Below, one piece after another: positions 6,799 through 14,555 of a DNA stretch of 49,305 nucleotides. The DNA comes from Acidobacteriaceae bacterium (lineage in GTDB: Bacteria > Acidobacteriota > Terriglobia > Terriglobales > Acidobacteriaceae). The DNA lies in contig PKVW01000009.1 in NCBI GenBank assembly GCA_003131585.1, forward strand, positions 43,479-92,783, written 5' to 3'. A program made the translations under genes and the position numbers. A model generated the notes under the pieces. It ran no database searches. It was given only the letters and a program-made list of their open reading frames with translations, and was not told the DNA's origin. Position 1 is the first letter of the stretch, and each line of letters starts with the position of its first letter.

Positions 6799-9513
6799 TT
6801 GTCTTTTCTCGACCAACTCAATCCGCAACAGCGCGAGGCGGTCGAAACCGTCGAAGGCCCGGTGCTGATCCTCGCCGGCGCGGGCAGCGGAAAGACGCGC
6901 GTCATTACCTACCGTATCGCCTACCTGATCGAGCACACAGGCGTGATGCCGGAATCTATTCTGGCGATGACCTTCACCAACAAAGCCGCCGCCGAAATGG
7001 GCGAGCGCGTCGAAAAACTGGTGGGCGGACTGAGCATCGCCAAGCCGGTCATCTCGACGTTTCATTCGTTCTGCGTGCGGGTTCTTCGCCGCGACATCGA
7101 AGCTCTACAGATCCCCTCGGCAACGCCGGGCCAGCCACCCATTGGGCATACGAAAAAGTTTGTCATCTACGACGAGAGCGACCAGCAGTCGGTGGTCAAA
7201 GGGGTTATGAGGCGCCTCGGCCTCGACGACAAACAGCTCACGCCGCGCACCGTGCTCTCACGCATCTCCTGGGCGAAGAACCACATGCTTGACCCGCAGG
7301 AGCTTTACCTGCAATCGGCCGATCCAAAGACGGAAAAGATCGCGCATCTGTTCGAGGAATACCGCAAGGAACTGCGCAAAGCCAACGCCCTCGACTTCGA
7401 CGATCTGCTGCTCGAAGCGACGCGCCTGCTGAAGTCCGCGGCGCCGGTGCGCGAGTATTACAACCGCCGCTTCCAATATCTGCTCATCGACGAATACCAG
7501 GACACCAACCGGCCGCAATATGAACTGATGCGCATGCTGGCGGGCGAGCGCCACAACGTCTGCGCTGTCGGCGACGAAGACCAGTCGATTTATTCCTGGC
7601 GCGGCGCCGACATCCGCAACATCCTCGAATTCGAAAAAGATTTTCCCGAAGCCAAGATCATTCGCCTCGAACAGAACTACCGTTCCACGCAGAACATTTT
7701 GCAGGCGGCGTCGTCGGTGGTGGCGAACAACATCCGCCGCAAAGGCAAGAATCTTTGGACCTCGCGCCAGGGCGGCACCAAGATCGGCTACTACGAGGCT
7801 CCCGACGGCGAAAACGAAGCCCTCTTTGCGGCCGACCACATCGCAAAATATCTGCGCGAGGCCGGTCGTGCTGAACACTCGGGCGGCGAAGCTCCGCGGG
7901 CCGCCGTGCTTTACCGCACGAATTCTCAATCGCGGCTTTTTGAAGAAGCCATGCGCCGCTACGGCCTCAAGTATCACGTGGTCGGCGGATTCTCCTTTTA
8001 CGATCGCTCCGAGATCAAAGACATGATCTCGTACCTCAAAGTCATTCAGAACCCGGATGACTCGATCTCGTTCCTGCGTGTCATCAACAGCCCGGCCCGC
8101 GGCATCGGCAAGAGCACCGTCGAAACCATAGAGCACCTCGCGCTTGAGACCGGTCTGTCGCTCTGGGGAGCGCTGGGAGAAGCCATTCGCCGCCAACTGC
8201 TGCCGCAACGGGCGCTATCCGCATTGAAGAACTTCCAGCAGTTGATCGAAGACGCGCGGGCGATGCAGGCAGGAACGTTTGCCGAGCAACTGGAAGAAAG
8301 TGTGGCTGCGGGCAATCCTTCGGCTTCCCCCTCGGCTTCGCTCGGGGCTTCGGCAAAACGGGCAGGCGCGCCCGCGGATCTCGGCAAGATAGAGCCGCCC
8401 AGCGAGGGAGACTCCACCGCCTTCGATCCGAATGATTTCGGCAATGCCTCGTTCGACTTCAGCACCGCCGTGGAGAGTAGCGCCGGAAACCCGCCGGCTG
8501 TCTTGCAAGAAGAAGATCGGGCGTTGCGCCCGCTCGCGAGCCAGCAAGATGCTGGCGCTACAACCTCCTCCACCGCCGATCTTCTGAAGTTCCTAATAGA
8601 CCGGACCGGCTACATCAAGCTTCTCGAAACCGAAGACACTCCCGAAGCCTTCTCGCGCATCGAAAACCTGCGCGAACTTGTAAACGCCGCAATGGACTCG
8701 CGCGACCGCGGCGAAACGCTTGACCAGTTCCTCGATCACGCCGCCCTCATCAGCGATGCCGACGACTACGACGAGCGTTCCCAGATCACGCTTATGAGCC
8801 TGCACGCGGCCAAGGGCCTGGAGTTTCCACTGGTCTTTCTCAGCGGCCTCGAAGAGGGCCTGTTCCCGCACTCGCGCACCATGCTCCAGCCCGACGACGT
8901 CGAAGAAGAGCGCCGCCTCTGCTACGTCGGCATGACCCGCGCCATGGATCAGCTCATCTTGACGCGGGCAGTCTATCGCCGCCGATACGGCACCGATCTG
9001 CCCGAAGCCAGCGTCCCCTCGCGTTTTCTGGAAGAAGTGCCAATCCAACTGATCGAAGAACTCGGCAGGCGCCGCAGCACAACGACAACTCATGTGGGGA
9101 CGGCCGCCCCCGGCCGTTCAGCGGGGCGGAGCCCCGCGACTCACGACGCGGACATCCACTATTCCTACGAAGACGAAGACCAGAGCGCAAACTGGAAAGG
9201 CCGGGCCAGCGTCCCGCCCAGCTCCAGCCGCCAAAAGGCCGCCGCCCCGGCCAAACCCTACAACTCCATCGAGAACATCGCTGAGTTCTTCGCGTCGCGC
9301 GGCAAGAAGTTCAGCGTCCCTAAAACGCCGGTCGAAGAGCCGACAGGAAAGCGCGGATTCCGCCCCGGGCAGAAGGTTCGCCATCCCAAATATGGCGAGG
9401 GAACGGTCTACCAGCGAGAAGGAGAAGGCGAAGAAGCCAAGATTACGGTACAATTCCCTCGCTTCGGCTTGAAGAAGCTGGTGGAGAAGTATGCCCAGCT
9501 GGAACGGGCTTGA
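6799..9513 (+). CDS. pcrA: PcrA/UvrD-type superfamily 1 DNA helicase, with repeat-filled linkers
   Basis: The 904-residue protein has all SF1A motifs. These are the Q motif LDQLNPQQREAV, Walker A GAGSGKT (27-33), LLIDEYQDTN, GDEDQSIYSWRGA, QNYRST, LMSLHAAKGLEFPLVFLSGLE and RRLCYVGMTRA. The C-terminal Tudor-like domain (FRPGQKVRHPKYGEGTV) is the part of PcrA known to contact RNA polymerase. It unwinds DNA 3'-5' in repair and transcription-coupled processes. Typical PcrA has about 730 residues; the excess sits at residues 504-593 and 764-781, where the DNA holds palindromic repeats. The start is TTG, about 30 bases after an extended -10 (TGTAAAAT). A homologue named uvrD is the alternative label. 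Confidence 0.95.
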   Translation: MSFLDQLNPQQREAVETVEGPVLILAGAGSGKTRVITYRIAYLIEHTGVMPESILAMTFTNKAAAEMGERVEKLVGGLSIAKPVISTFHSFCVRVLRRDIEALQIPSATPGQPPIGHTKKFVIYDESDQQSVVKGVMRRLGLDDKQLTPRTVLSRISWAKNHMLDPQELYLQSADPKTEKIAHLFEEYRKELRKANALDFDDLLLEATRLLKSAAPVREYYNRRFQYLLIDEYQDTNRPQYELMRMLAGERHNVCAVGDEDQSIYSWRGADIRNILEFEKDFPEAKIIRLEQNYRSTQNILQAASSVVANNIRRKGKNLWTSRQGGTKIGYYEAPDGENEALFAADHIAKYLREAGRAEHSGGEAPRAAVLYRTNSQSRLFEEAMRRYGLKYHVVGGFSFYDRSEIKDMISYLKVIQNPDDSISFLRVINSPARGIGKSTVETIEHLALETGLSLWGALGEAIRRQLLPQRALSALKNFQQLIEDARAMQAGTFAEQLEESVAAGNPSASPSASLGASAKRAGAPADLGKIEPPSEGDSTAFDPNDFGNASFDFSTAVESSAGNPPAVLQEEDRALRPLASQQDAGATTSSTADLLKFLIDRTGYIKLLETEDTPEAFSRIENLRELVNAAMDSRDRGETLDQFLDHAALISDADDYDERSQITLMSLHAAKGLEFPLVFLSGLEEGLFPHSRTMLQPDDVEEERRLCYVGMTRAMDQLILTRAVYRRRYGTDLPEASVPSRFLEEVPIQLIEELGRRRSTTTTHVGTAAPGRSAGRSPATHDADIHYSYEDEDQSANWKGRASVPPSSSRQKAAAPAKPYNSIENIAEFFASRGKKFSVPKTPVEEPTGKRGFRPGQKVRHPKYGEGTVYQREGEGEEAKITVQFPRFGLKKLVEKYAQLERA
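8318..8365 (+). repeat. Low-complexity ttcggctt element inside the helicase gene
   Basis: The stretch ccttcggcttccccctcggc and the following ttcgctcggggcttcggc repeats a (c/t)ttcggct word. It resembles the ccttcg(a/g)ct(t/g)cgctcagg(a/g) elements at 1116-1140 and 4053-4078. Here it is read in frame as a Ser/Ala/Pro-rich linker. Confidence 0.5.
8540..8556. repeat. Palindrome gccagca-aga-tgctggc inside the helicase gene
   Basis: A perfect 7-bp stem with a 3-base loop, translated in frame within the linker segment ASQQDAGAT. It lies in the region absent from standard PcrA proteins, suggesting insertion of a small palindromic element without disrupting the frame. Confidence 0.6.
9092..9140 (+). 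repeat. REP-like palindrome family B, copy 2, inside the helicase gene
   Basis: atgtggggacggccgccccc continues with ggccgtt and gcggggc-gga-gccccgc. The first half matches copy 1 (1185-1227) on the other strand. It is translated as HVGTAAPGRSAGRSPAT, between motif VI and the C-terminal Tudor domain. The frame stays open. Confidence 0.75.
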
Positions 9514-9524
9514 GCGCGACTTGA

Positions 9525-9607
9525 TAATTTTGTAATCGGATAATTTGGTAATCGCCCGGCCTTTGTCTTCGGTCTCGAATTACGAAATTGCCCAATTACC
9601 AAATTAC
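9525..9607. repeat. Octanucleotide arrays in inverted arrangement
   Basis: Four 8-nt units (taattttg, taatcgga, taatttgg, taatcgcc; 9525-9556) face four others in opposite sense (cgaattac, gaaattgc, ccaattac, caaattac; 9576-9607). The arms can pair across a 19-base spacer. The AT-rich composition contrasts with the GC-rich surroundings. The array lies between the helicase stop and a small gene. Confidence 0.8.
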
Positions 9608-9625
9608 AGCTTCAAGAAAGCATTC

Positions 9626-9787
9626 ATGGCAAACACAGCAAAGCTAACCAAAGACGAACGCAAGAAATCGAAACGCGCGTCGCGGAAAAAGACCAAGGCG
9701 GAAAAGCCAAAAAAGCCCCGCGATTACGCTCGCGGATCGAGAAAACGCAAGGTGAAGAAGTTGGTTCGCGGCCAGTCGAAACGGTAA
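9626..9787 (+). CDS. Small highly basic protein (53 aa), unknown function
   Basis: From ATG 9626 the product starts MANTAKLTKDERKKSKRASR and is almost half Lys/Arg throughout, ending RKRKVKKLVRGQSKR. The character suggests nucleic acid or ribosome binding, but no family was recognised. The frame is open further upstream through the octamer array; the internal ATG is preferred because the upstream part is repeat DNA. No Shine-Dalgarno is obvious. An inverted repeat (about 9790-9823 with 9862-9888) follows. Confidence 0.55.
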   Translation: MANTAKLTKDERKKSKRASRKKTKAEKPKKPRDYARGSRKRKVKKLVRGQSKR

Positions 9788-9915
9788 AGGCAGCCAATTG
9801 GCAGTAAGCACTTGGCATTTGGCCGGAAACGGTTCCAGCATCTGACGGGAACGCAGACTAGCTAAATGCTAAGTGCCAATGGCTAAAGGCTTGTTTTTCA
9901 GGAGACAACTACCTC

Positions 9916-11484
9916 TTGTCCCAATCATCTCCGGAACCCACCGCCACCGTGCGCACTTCTGGCAGTCAGCTTTTCTGCTGCAAGTCGATCGACAAGCTGA
10001 TCGCCGAATCCGAGGTCCCCGGGCAACGGCTGCAAAAAACTCTCGGGCCTTGGTCGCTGACCGCGCTGGGCATCGGCGCCATCATCGGCTCCGGCATCTT
10101 CGTGCTTACCGGAACGGCCGCCGCCGGAGAGTATTTCCAGGCGCCGTCCATCCTGCACGCGCAAGTTCTCGACATCATCGTGAACTTCTTTCGGGGCGGT
10201 GGCATGAGCAACGTCCTCATGCACGGACGCCCACCTGCCGGGCCCTCCATCGCCATCTCCTTTCTATTGGTTGCGATGGCGTGCAGCTTCGCCGGACTCT
10301 GCTATGCCGAATTGGCCTCGATGATTCCCATCGCCGGCAGCGCCTACACCTATTCCTACGCCACGCTCGGCGAAATCTTCGCCTGGATCATCGGCTGGGA
10401 CCTCATCCTCGAATATGTGGTCAGCAACGTGGTGGTCGCGATCGGCTTCGCCGCCTACACCAAGGCGCAACTGGAATCCTTCGGCCTGCACTTGCCCGAC
10501 AAATGGTCCACGCCGGTCTGGGAAACCGGACACTGGACCGGTTCCTACTTTAACTTCCCCGCCTTCCTCATCATTTTCATCCTGACGGTGTTGCTGGTGC
10601 GGGGCGTGCGCGAATCCGCCAAAGCCAACAACATCATGGTCGCCATCAAGATTGGTGCCATTCTGGTATTCCTCGTCATCGGAGGCGCGCTGGTGAATCC
10701 CGGCAACTGGCATCCCTTCGCACCCTCCGGATTCGGCGGCGTCGTCACCGGAGGCGCCATCGTTTTCTTTACCTACATCGGTTTCGATTCCGTCTCCACC
10801 GCGGCCGAAGAGGCGAAGAATCCTCAGCGCGATTTGCCCTTCGGCATCATCGCCTCGCTCATCGTCTGCACCATCCTCTACGTGGGCGTCTCCATCGTGC
10901 TGCTCGGCATGATGAAATACACCACCTTTATCAGCGGCGAAGCCGCCGATGCTCCCGTGGCCTATGCGCTGAAGGTGCTCGGCGCCAGCCGCTGGTCGCG
11001 CTCCGTCATCGTTATCGGCGCACTCACCGGCATGATTTCATCGCTGCTCGTCTTCCAGTACGGACAGGCGCGCATCTGGTATGCCATGTCGCGCGACCGG
11101 CTTTTCCCGGCGCTTTTTTCCAAAGTTCACGCCAAGTTCAAGACGCCCCATTACTCCACCTGGATCGCGGGCTTCGCCGTCGGCATCCCCGCCGGAATCT
11201 TCGCGATCAGCGACGCCGCCGATCTCTCGAACATTGGCACACTCTTCGCCTTCGTGTTGGTCTCGCTCGGAGTGATCATCCTGCGCCGCACTCAGCCGGA
11301 TCGCCCGCGCATCTTCAAAGTGCCCCTGGTGCCCTGGTTCCCTTTGATCTCGATCATCCTCTGCGGCGGCCTGATGACCGGACTCACCGTCATCACCTGG
11401 CTGCGCTTCGTGATCTGGCTCGGCCTCGGCCTGCTGATCTATATCTTCTATAGCCGCCACCGCAGCGAGTTCGCGAAGAAATAG
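9916..11484 (+). CDS. APC superfamily amino acid permease (cationic amino acid transporter-like)
   Basis: The 522-residue protein has about 12 hydrophobic segments. The first bears the APC signature LGPWSLTALGIGAIIGSGIFVLTG, with the GIGAIIGSGIF loop that lines the substrate site. Later landmarks are CYAELASMIPIAGSAYTYSYATLGEIFAWIIGWDLILEY and FFTYIGFDSVSTAAEEAKNPQRDLPFGI. This order is typical of the CAT/YfnA branch of amino acid-proton symporters in the inner membrane. The start is TTG at 9916, ten bases after a ggaga Shine-Dalgarno. A periplasmic loop near residues 75-110 is longer than usual. Confidence 0.93.
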   Translation: MSQSSPEPTATVRTSGSQLFCCKSIDKLIAESEVPGQRLQKTLGPWSLTALGIGAIIGSGIFVLTGTAAAGEYFQAPSILHAQVLDIIVNFFRGGGMSNVLMHGRPPAGPSIAISFLLVAMACSFAGLCYAELASMIPIAGSAYTYSYATLGEIFAWIIGWDLILEYVVSNVVVAIGFAAYTKAQLESFGLHLPDKWSTPVWETGHWTGSYFNFPAFLIIFILTVLLVRGVRESAKANNIMVAIKIGAILVFLVIGGALVNPGNWHPFAPSGFGGVVTGGAIVFFTYIGFDSVSTAAEEAKNPQRDLPFGIIASLIVCTILYVGVSIVLLGMMKYTTFISGEAADAPVAYALKVLGASRWSRSVIVIGALTGMISSLLVFQYGQARIWYAMSRDRLFPALFSKVHAKFKTPHYSTWIAGFAVGIPAGIFAISDAADLSNIGTLFAFVLVSLGVIILRRTQPDRPRIFKVPLVPWFPLISIILCGGLMTGLTVITWLRFVIWLGLGLLIYIFYSRHRSEFAKK

Positions 11485-11488
11485 CCTG

Positions 11489-11516
11489 CAGCTCTCAGCT
11501 ATCAGCCATCAGCAAA
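11489..11516. repeat. Heptanucleotide array, 4 units, after the permease
   Basis: The units cagctct, cagctat, cagccat, cagcaaa start five bases after the permease stop codon. The rest of the gap to 11671 shows no gene; it holds only the -10 box of the next gene. Confidence 0.75.
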
Positions 11517-11659
11517 GACGCATTGTCATTCTGAGCGCAGCGTGCCGATGAGCTGACACGTCTCCGTTCACACCCTTGTGGTTGATTTCCCGCTTTTCTC
11601 CGGGACTCCGTGTCTCGGTCGTGGACTGGCTTGGCCTCGCAAATCCATGAGCAAGAATC

Positions 11660-11665
11660 TACAAT
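11660..11665 (+). promoter_or_regulatory. -10 box immediately before the deaminase gene
   Basis: TACAAT is followed by six bases (caagaa) and then GTGATG. Transcription would begin at the start codon, implying a leaderless message. No good -35 is visible. Confidence 0.5.
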
Positions 11666-11671
11666 CAAGAA

Positions 11672-12691
11672 GTGATGTCCTTGGCACTCGATCGGCCGCC
11701 CAGCAGCTTCCTGCGACTCCTGCCCAAAGCCGAGTTGCACCTGCACCTCGAGGGCACCATCGATCCGGCCACGCTGCTCGAACTTCGCGTGCGCCACGGC
11801 GAACGCGTCACACGAGCCGAGGTCGACCAACTTTACCGCCCCACCGATTTTCCCGGTTTTCTGCTCGCCTTCAAGAACATCACCGAGCACGTGCGCACGG
11901 CGGAAGATTACGAACTCATCGCCTACCGGCTGATGAAGCGGCTGAAAGAAGAAAACGTCCTGCACGCCGAGGTCTATGTCTCGGTCGGCGTCTGCCTGTG
12001 GCGCAAGCAGGATTTCGCCGCCATCTTCGAAGGTCTGGATCGCGGACGTGCCCGCGGCGCGCGCGACTTCGGCATCTCGCTGGTCTGGATATTCGACGCC
12101 GTCCGCCAGTTTGGCGCCGAGGCCGCGCAAGAAGTCTTCGAGCTTGCGGTCCGCTATCACGACCGCGAAGTTGTGGGCATCGGCATTGGCGGCGACGAGC
12201 AGAAAGCGCCGCCCGAGCTTTTCCGCGACGCTTACGCGTGGTCCGCCGACCACGGTCTGCGCCTCACCGCGCACGCCGGCGAAACTGGCCCGCCGGAATC
12301 CATCTGGGGCGCGCTCAACCTGCGCGCCGAGCGCATCGGCCATGGGCTTACGGCTTTCCACGATCCCGATCTCGTGGATGAACTCGCACAGCGGCAGGTC
12401 CCCGTGGAAATCTGCCTCACCAGTAACCTGCGTACCGGTCTTTGCCCCAATCTCGCCGATCATCCCGCGAAAAACTACTTCGATCACGGCGTGATGATCA
12501 CGCTCAACACCGACGATCCCGCCATGTTCGGCACAACGCTCGCGCGCGAATACCAACTCGCCCAGCAAACCTTCGGATTCACCGACGAGCACCTGCGCGA
12601 ACTGGCCCGCAACTCGTTCGAAGCGTCGTTCCTGCCGGCGGAAAAAAAGCTCGAGTTCCTGGACCTGTTCGACGCCGCCGCGGCCAGATGA
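11672..12691 (+). CDS. add: Adenosine deaminase-family metal-dependent deaminase
   Basis: The 339-residue protein has the metal ligands of the adenosine deaminase family. KAELHLHLEGTID sits near residue 20, THAGETG-type sequence appears as LTAHAGETGPPESIW, then RIGHGL and VEICLTSNLRTG, and NTDDPAMFGTTL carries the catalytic Asp pair. It hydrolyses the amino group of a purine nucleoside in the cytosol. Relatives act on adenosine, adenine or 6-aminodeoxyfutalosine (menaquinone route), and the sequence alone does not settle which. It may start at GTG 11672 or ATG 11675; both sit right behind TACAAT. Nothing was seen in the 249-bp gap after it except the CsbD promoter area. Confidence 0.9.
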   Translation: MMSLALDRPPSSFLRLLPKAELHLHLEGTIDPATLLELRVRHGERVTRAEVDQLYRPTDFPGFLLAFKNITEHVRTAEDYELIAYRLMKRLKEENVLHAEVYVSVGVCLWRKQDFAAIFEGLDRGRARGARDFGISLVWIFDAVRQFGAEAAQEVFELAVRYHDREVVGIGIGGDEQKAPPELFRDAYAWSADHGLRLTAHAGETGPPESIWGALNLRAERIGHGLTAFHDPDLVDELAQRQVPVEICLTSNLRTGLCPNLADHPAKNYFDHGVMITLNTDDPAMFGTTLAREYQLAQQTFGFTDEHLRELARNSFEASFLPAEKKLEFLDLFDAAAAR

Positions 12692-12940
12692 GCACTGTTT
12701 TCGGTTGCGAGTGGAGGCCTTACTTTCCCGGTCTGGACAATCACGACAAGCCCACACACGAAGCTTCCCTCCGTCTACCCTCTTCGAATCGTCGGGGAAA
12801 TTGCCGCAGTTCAATTCAGATTCCTCTAAGGTATTCGCCGGATGGACTGACTCCGCCCACGCGCGTTAGGCTGATATGGTCAGAAGTTCAGCGCTATAAC
12901 ATTCACGGAACACCACATCTGTGGCGTCAAGAGAGGGAAC

Positions 12941-13243
12941 ATGAATAAGGAACAGGTTTCTGGGAAGATCGATCAGGCTGTTGGGAAGGCCAAGCAAAGT
13001 GTTGGCGAAGCCGTAGGCAACGAAAAGTTAGCAAATAAAGGACTCATTGACCAAACTAAAGGTGCGGTAAAAGAGACTTGGGGCGATGCGAAAGCCGCCG
13101 TCCAACAGATCCATGAATCGCACAAGGAAGCAGCTGCCGAAAAAGCTGACCACACTCGGAACAAGGTCAGTCAGTCCATAGAGGAAACCAAAGAGCAGGT
13201 CAAAGACAAGATCGAAGGATTTAAAGAACGGCATAAAGCCTGA
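12941..13243 (+). CDS. CsbD-like stress protein, C-terminally extended
   Basis: The 100-residue hydrophilic protein opens with MNKEQVSGKIDQAVGKAKQS and LANKGLIDQTKGAVKETWGDAK, which is the CsbD pattern. Standard CsbD proteins have about 60-70 residues; here a Lys/Glu-rich helical tail (ADHTRNKVSQSIEETKEQV) extends it, resembling LEA-type repeats. CsbD is a general stress protein of unknown mechanism. A GAGAGGGAAC ribosome binding site precedes ATG 12941. TATAAC (12895-12900) is a possible -10. Base composition is less GC-rich than the neighbours. Confidence 0.88.
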   Translation: MNKEQVSGKIDQAVGKAKQSVGEAVGNEKLANKGLIDQTKGAVKETWGDAKAAVQQIHESHKEAAAEKADHTRNKVSQSIEETKEQVKDKIEGFKERHKA

Positions 13244-13358
13244 CATTCGTGTCGGACCCTTGCGGCTCTCTCGGCCGGTATGCGCGTCTCTTGGACTCGC
13301 CGAGGAGACGTTTGGGAAGCATTCAAACTCGCGTTAAAAGCAAAGACAAGGGGTGCGT

Positions 13359-14213
13359 ATGCCACAACCCGCAATTCCGACCGCAAACCGTCAAGTCTCA
13401 GTCGCTGAGATTCCTGGGAGGAGTGAAGCATATTCCTCCGGTGTATCTTGGGCAGCGGTGATTGGCGGTGCCTTCGTGTCCGCCTCGCTGGCACTCATCC
13501 TGCTGGCTTTAGGCACTGGCTTGGGATTTTCGTCGATTTCGCCATGGTCAAATGTTGGCGCATCGGCCTCCACCATCGGGAGGGCAGCCATCGCCTGGCT
13601 GATTCTTACGCAGATCATGGCTTCTGCCATGGGTGGCTATCTGGCAGGCCGACTGCGGACCAAGTGGACCCATGTCCACACGGACGAAGTGTACTTTCGC
13701 GATACCGCGCATGGATTCCTGGTGTGGGCGGTTGGGCTCGTAATCACCGCGGCTTTTTTGGCATCCGCAGCCACTTCCTTGTCCGCGGGAGCAGTGCAAC
13801 GGGGTGGCAACGCAACCACTGTAGCCGCACCCGATGCGTCGATGCTTAGTTCGAACGCTTATTTTGTTGACCTCTTGTTACGTTCGAATGGCGCAGTTGC
13901 GGACCGGAACGATGCTTCAGAGCGTGGCGAGGTAGAACGCATTTTGGCGCACGGCCTTAGGCAGGGAATGATCCCCCCAATGGATAGCACGTATCTGGCT
14001 CAGGTTGTGTCCGCGAGAACGGGCCTTAACCAATCCGATAGCGAGAAGCGAGTGTCCGATGTGTTTGAAGAGACTCAGCGATCCGCGGAAAGGGCGCGGA
14101 AAGCGCTGGCCCATTTGTCATTGTGGCTATTCGTGGCACTCCTGAGCGGAGCGTTTTGCGCGAGCTACGCGGGGACTATCGGAGGACGCCAGCGCGATCA
14201 TGTCGCGGTTTAG
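13359..14213 (+). CDS. Four-helix inner-membrane protein, unknown function
   Basis: ATG 13359 is preferred over GTG 13353 because AAGGGG overlaps the GTG and stands six bases before the ATG. The 284-residue product has an N-terminal polar tail. Hydrophobic segments follow at about 25-50 (SWAAVIGGAFVSASLALILL), 68-90, 115-140 and 250-272. Between the third and fourth helices lies a soluble loop of about 100 residues with an RxxAERARKALAHLSLW approach to the last helix. The family was not recognised, though proteins with the WAAVIGGA opening are common in Proteobacteria and Acidobacteriota. It sits between CsbD and a membrane micro-protein, suggesting an envelope-stress group. Confidence 0.75.
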   Translation: MPQPAIPTANRQVSVAEIPGRSEAYSSGVSWAAVIGGAFVSASLALILLALGTGLGFSSISPWSNVGASASTIGRAAIAWLILTQIMASAMGGYLAGRLRTKWTHVHTDEVYFRDTAHGFLVWAVGLVITAAFLASAATSLSAGAVQRGGNATTVAAPDASMLSSNAYFVDLLLRSNGAVADRNDASERGEVERILAHGLRQGMIPPMDSTYLAQVVSARTGLNQSDSEKRVSDVFEETQRSAERARKALAHLSLWLFVALLSGAFCASYAGTIGGRQRDHVAV

Positions 14214-14278
14214 CGGTGGCACGTAACGGTGTCTAATACTTTTTGAAGAACATGCGTCCAACTTAAGGGAGGCTTACG

Positions 14279-14353
14279 ATGCGTTCGATACTACTTCTGC
14301 TGCTCGGCGTGCCGATCCCCATCGTCATTTTAATCGCGCTCTTTAGCCACTGA
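14279..14353 (+). CDS. 24-residue single-span membrane micro-protein
   Basis: ATG 14279 opens MRSILLLLLGVPIPIVILIA followed by LFSH and a TGA stop. A strong Shine-Dalgarno, TTAAGGGAGG, stands eight bases upstream. Very similar short peptides (MRxLLLxLLGVPIPIIILI) occur in many Proteobacteria as unnamed proteins; that is recalled knowledge, not searched. It would be a single membrane helix. It follows the four-helix protein by 65 bp. Confidence 0.65.
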   Translation: MRSILLLLLGVPIPIVILIALFSH

Positions 14354-14365
14354 CGAAAAGATCCA

Positions 14366-14469
14366 GCCTCTATGACGCGGGCTCGTCGATCGATTTCCCT
14401 GAGCGGCGATACTGCTCGAGGAGGAGTGGGCCTTTAGCCGCGCCACTTGCTCTCGTAGTTTGTACTCAT
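14366..14469 (-). pseudogene. Decayed small gene (frameshifted)
   Basis: On the minus strand, ATG at 14469 is preceded by GGAGGAACTAAGG, an excellent ribosome binding site. Reading begins MSTNYESKWRG and stops after 11 codons. Shifting frame gives KGPLLLEQYRR and then REIDRRARVIEAG. Together these resemble a small acidobacterial family (NYESKWRxLYxAALLExD...RIxxAxxAI). At least two frameshifts would be needed. The remaining gap 14354-14555 shows nothing else. Confidence 0.35.
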
Positions 14470-14555
14470 CCTTAGTTCCTCCAGCTACAATTACGGCTGA
14501 AAGATTCTCAACACGAGAACTGAGAACTAGGCTGGTACTGACTACCGGCAACTGA

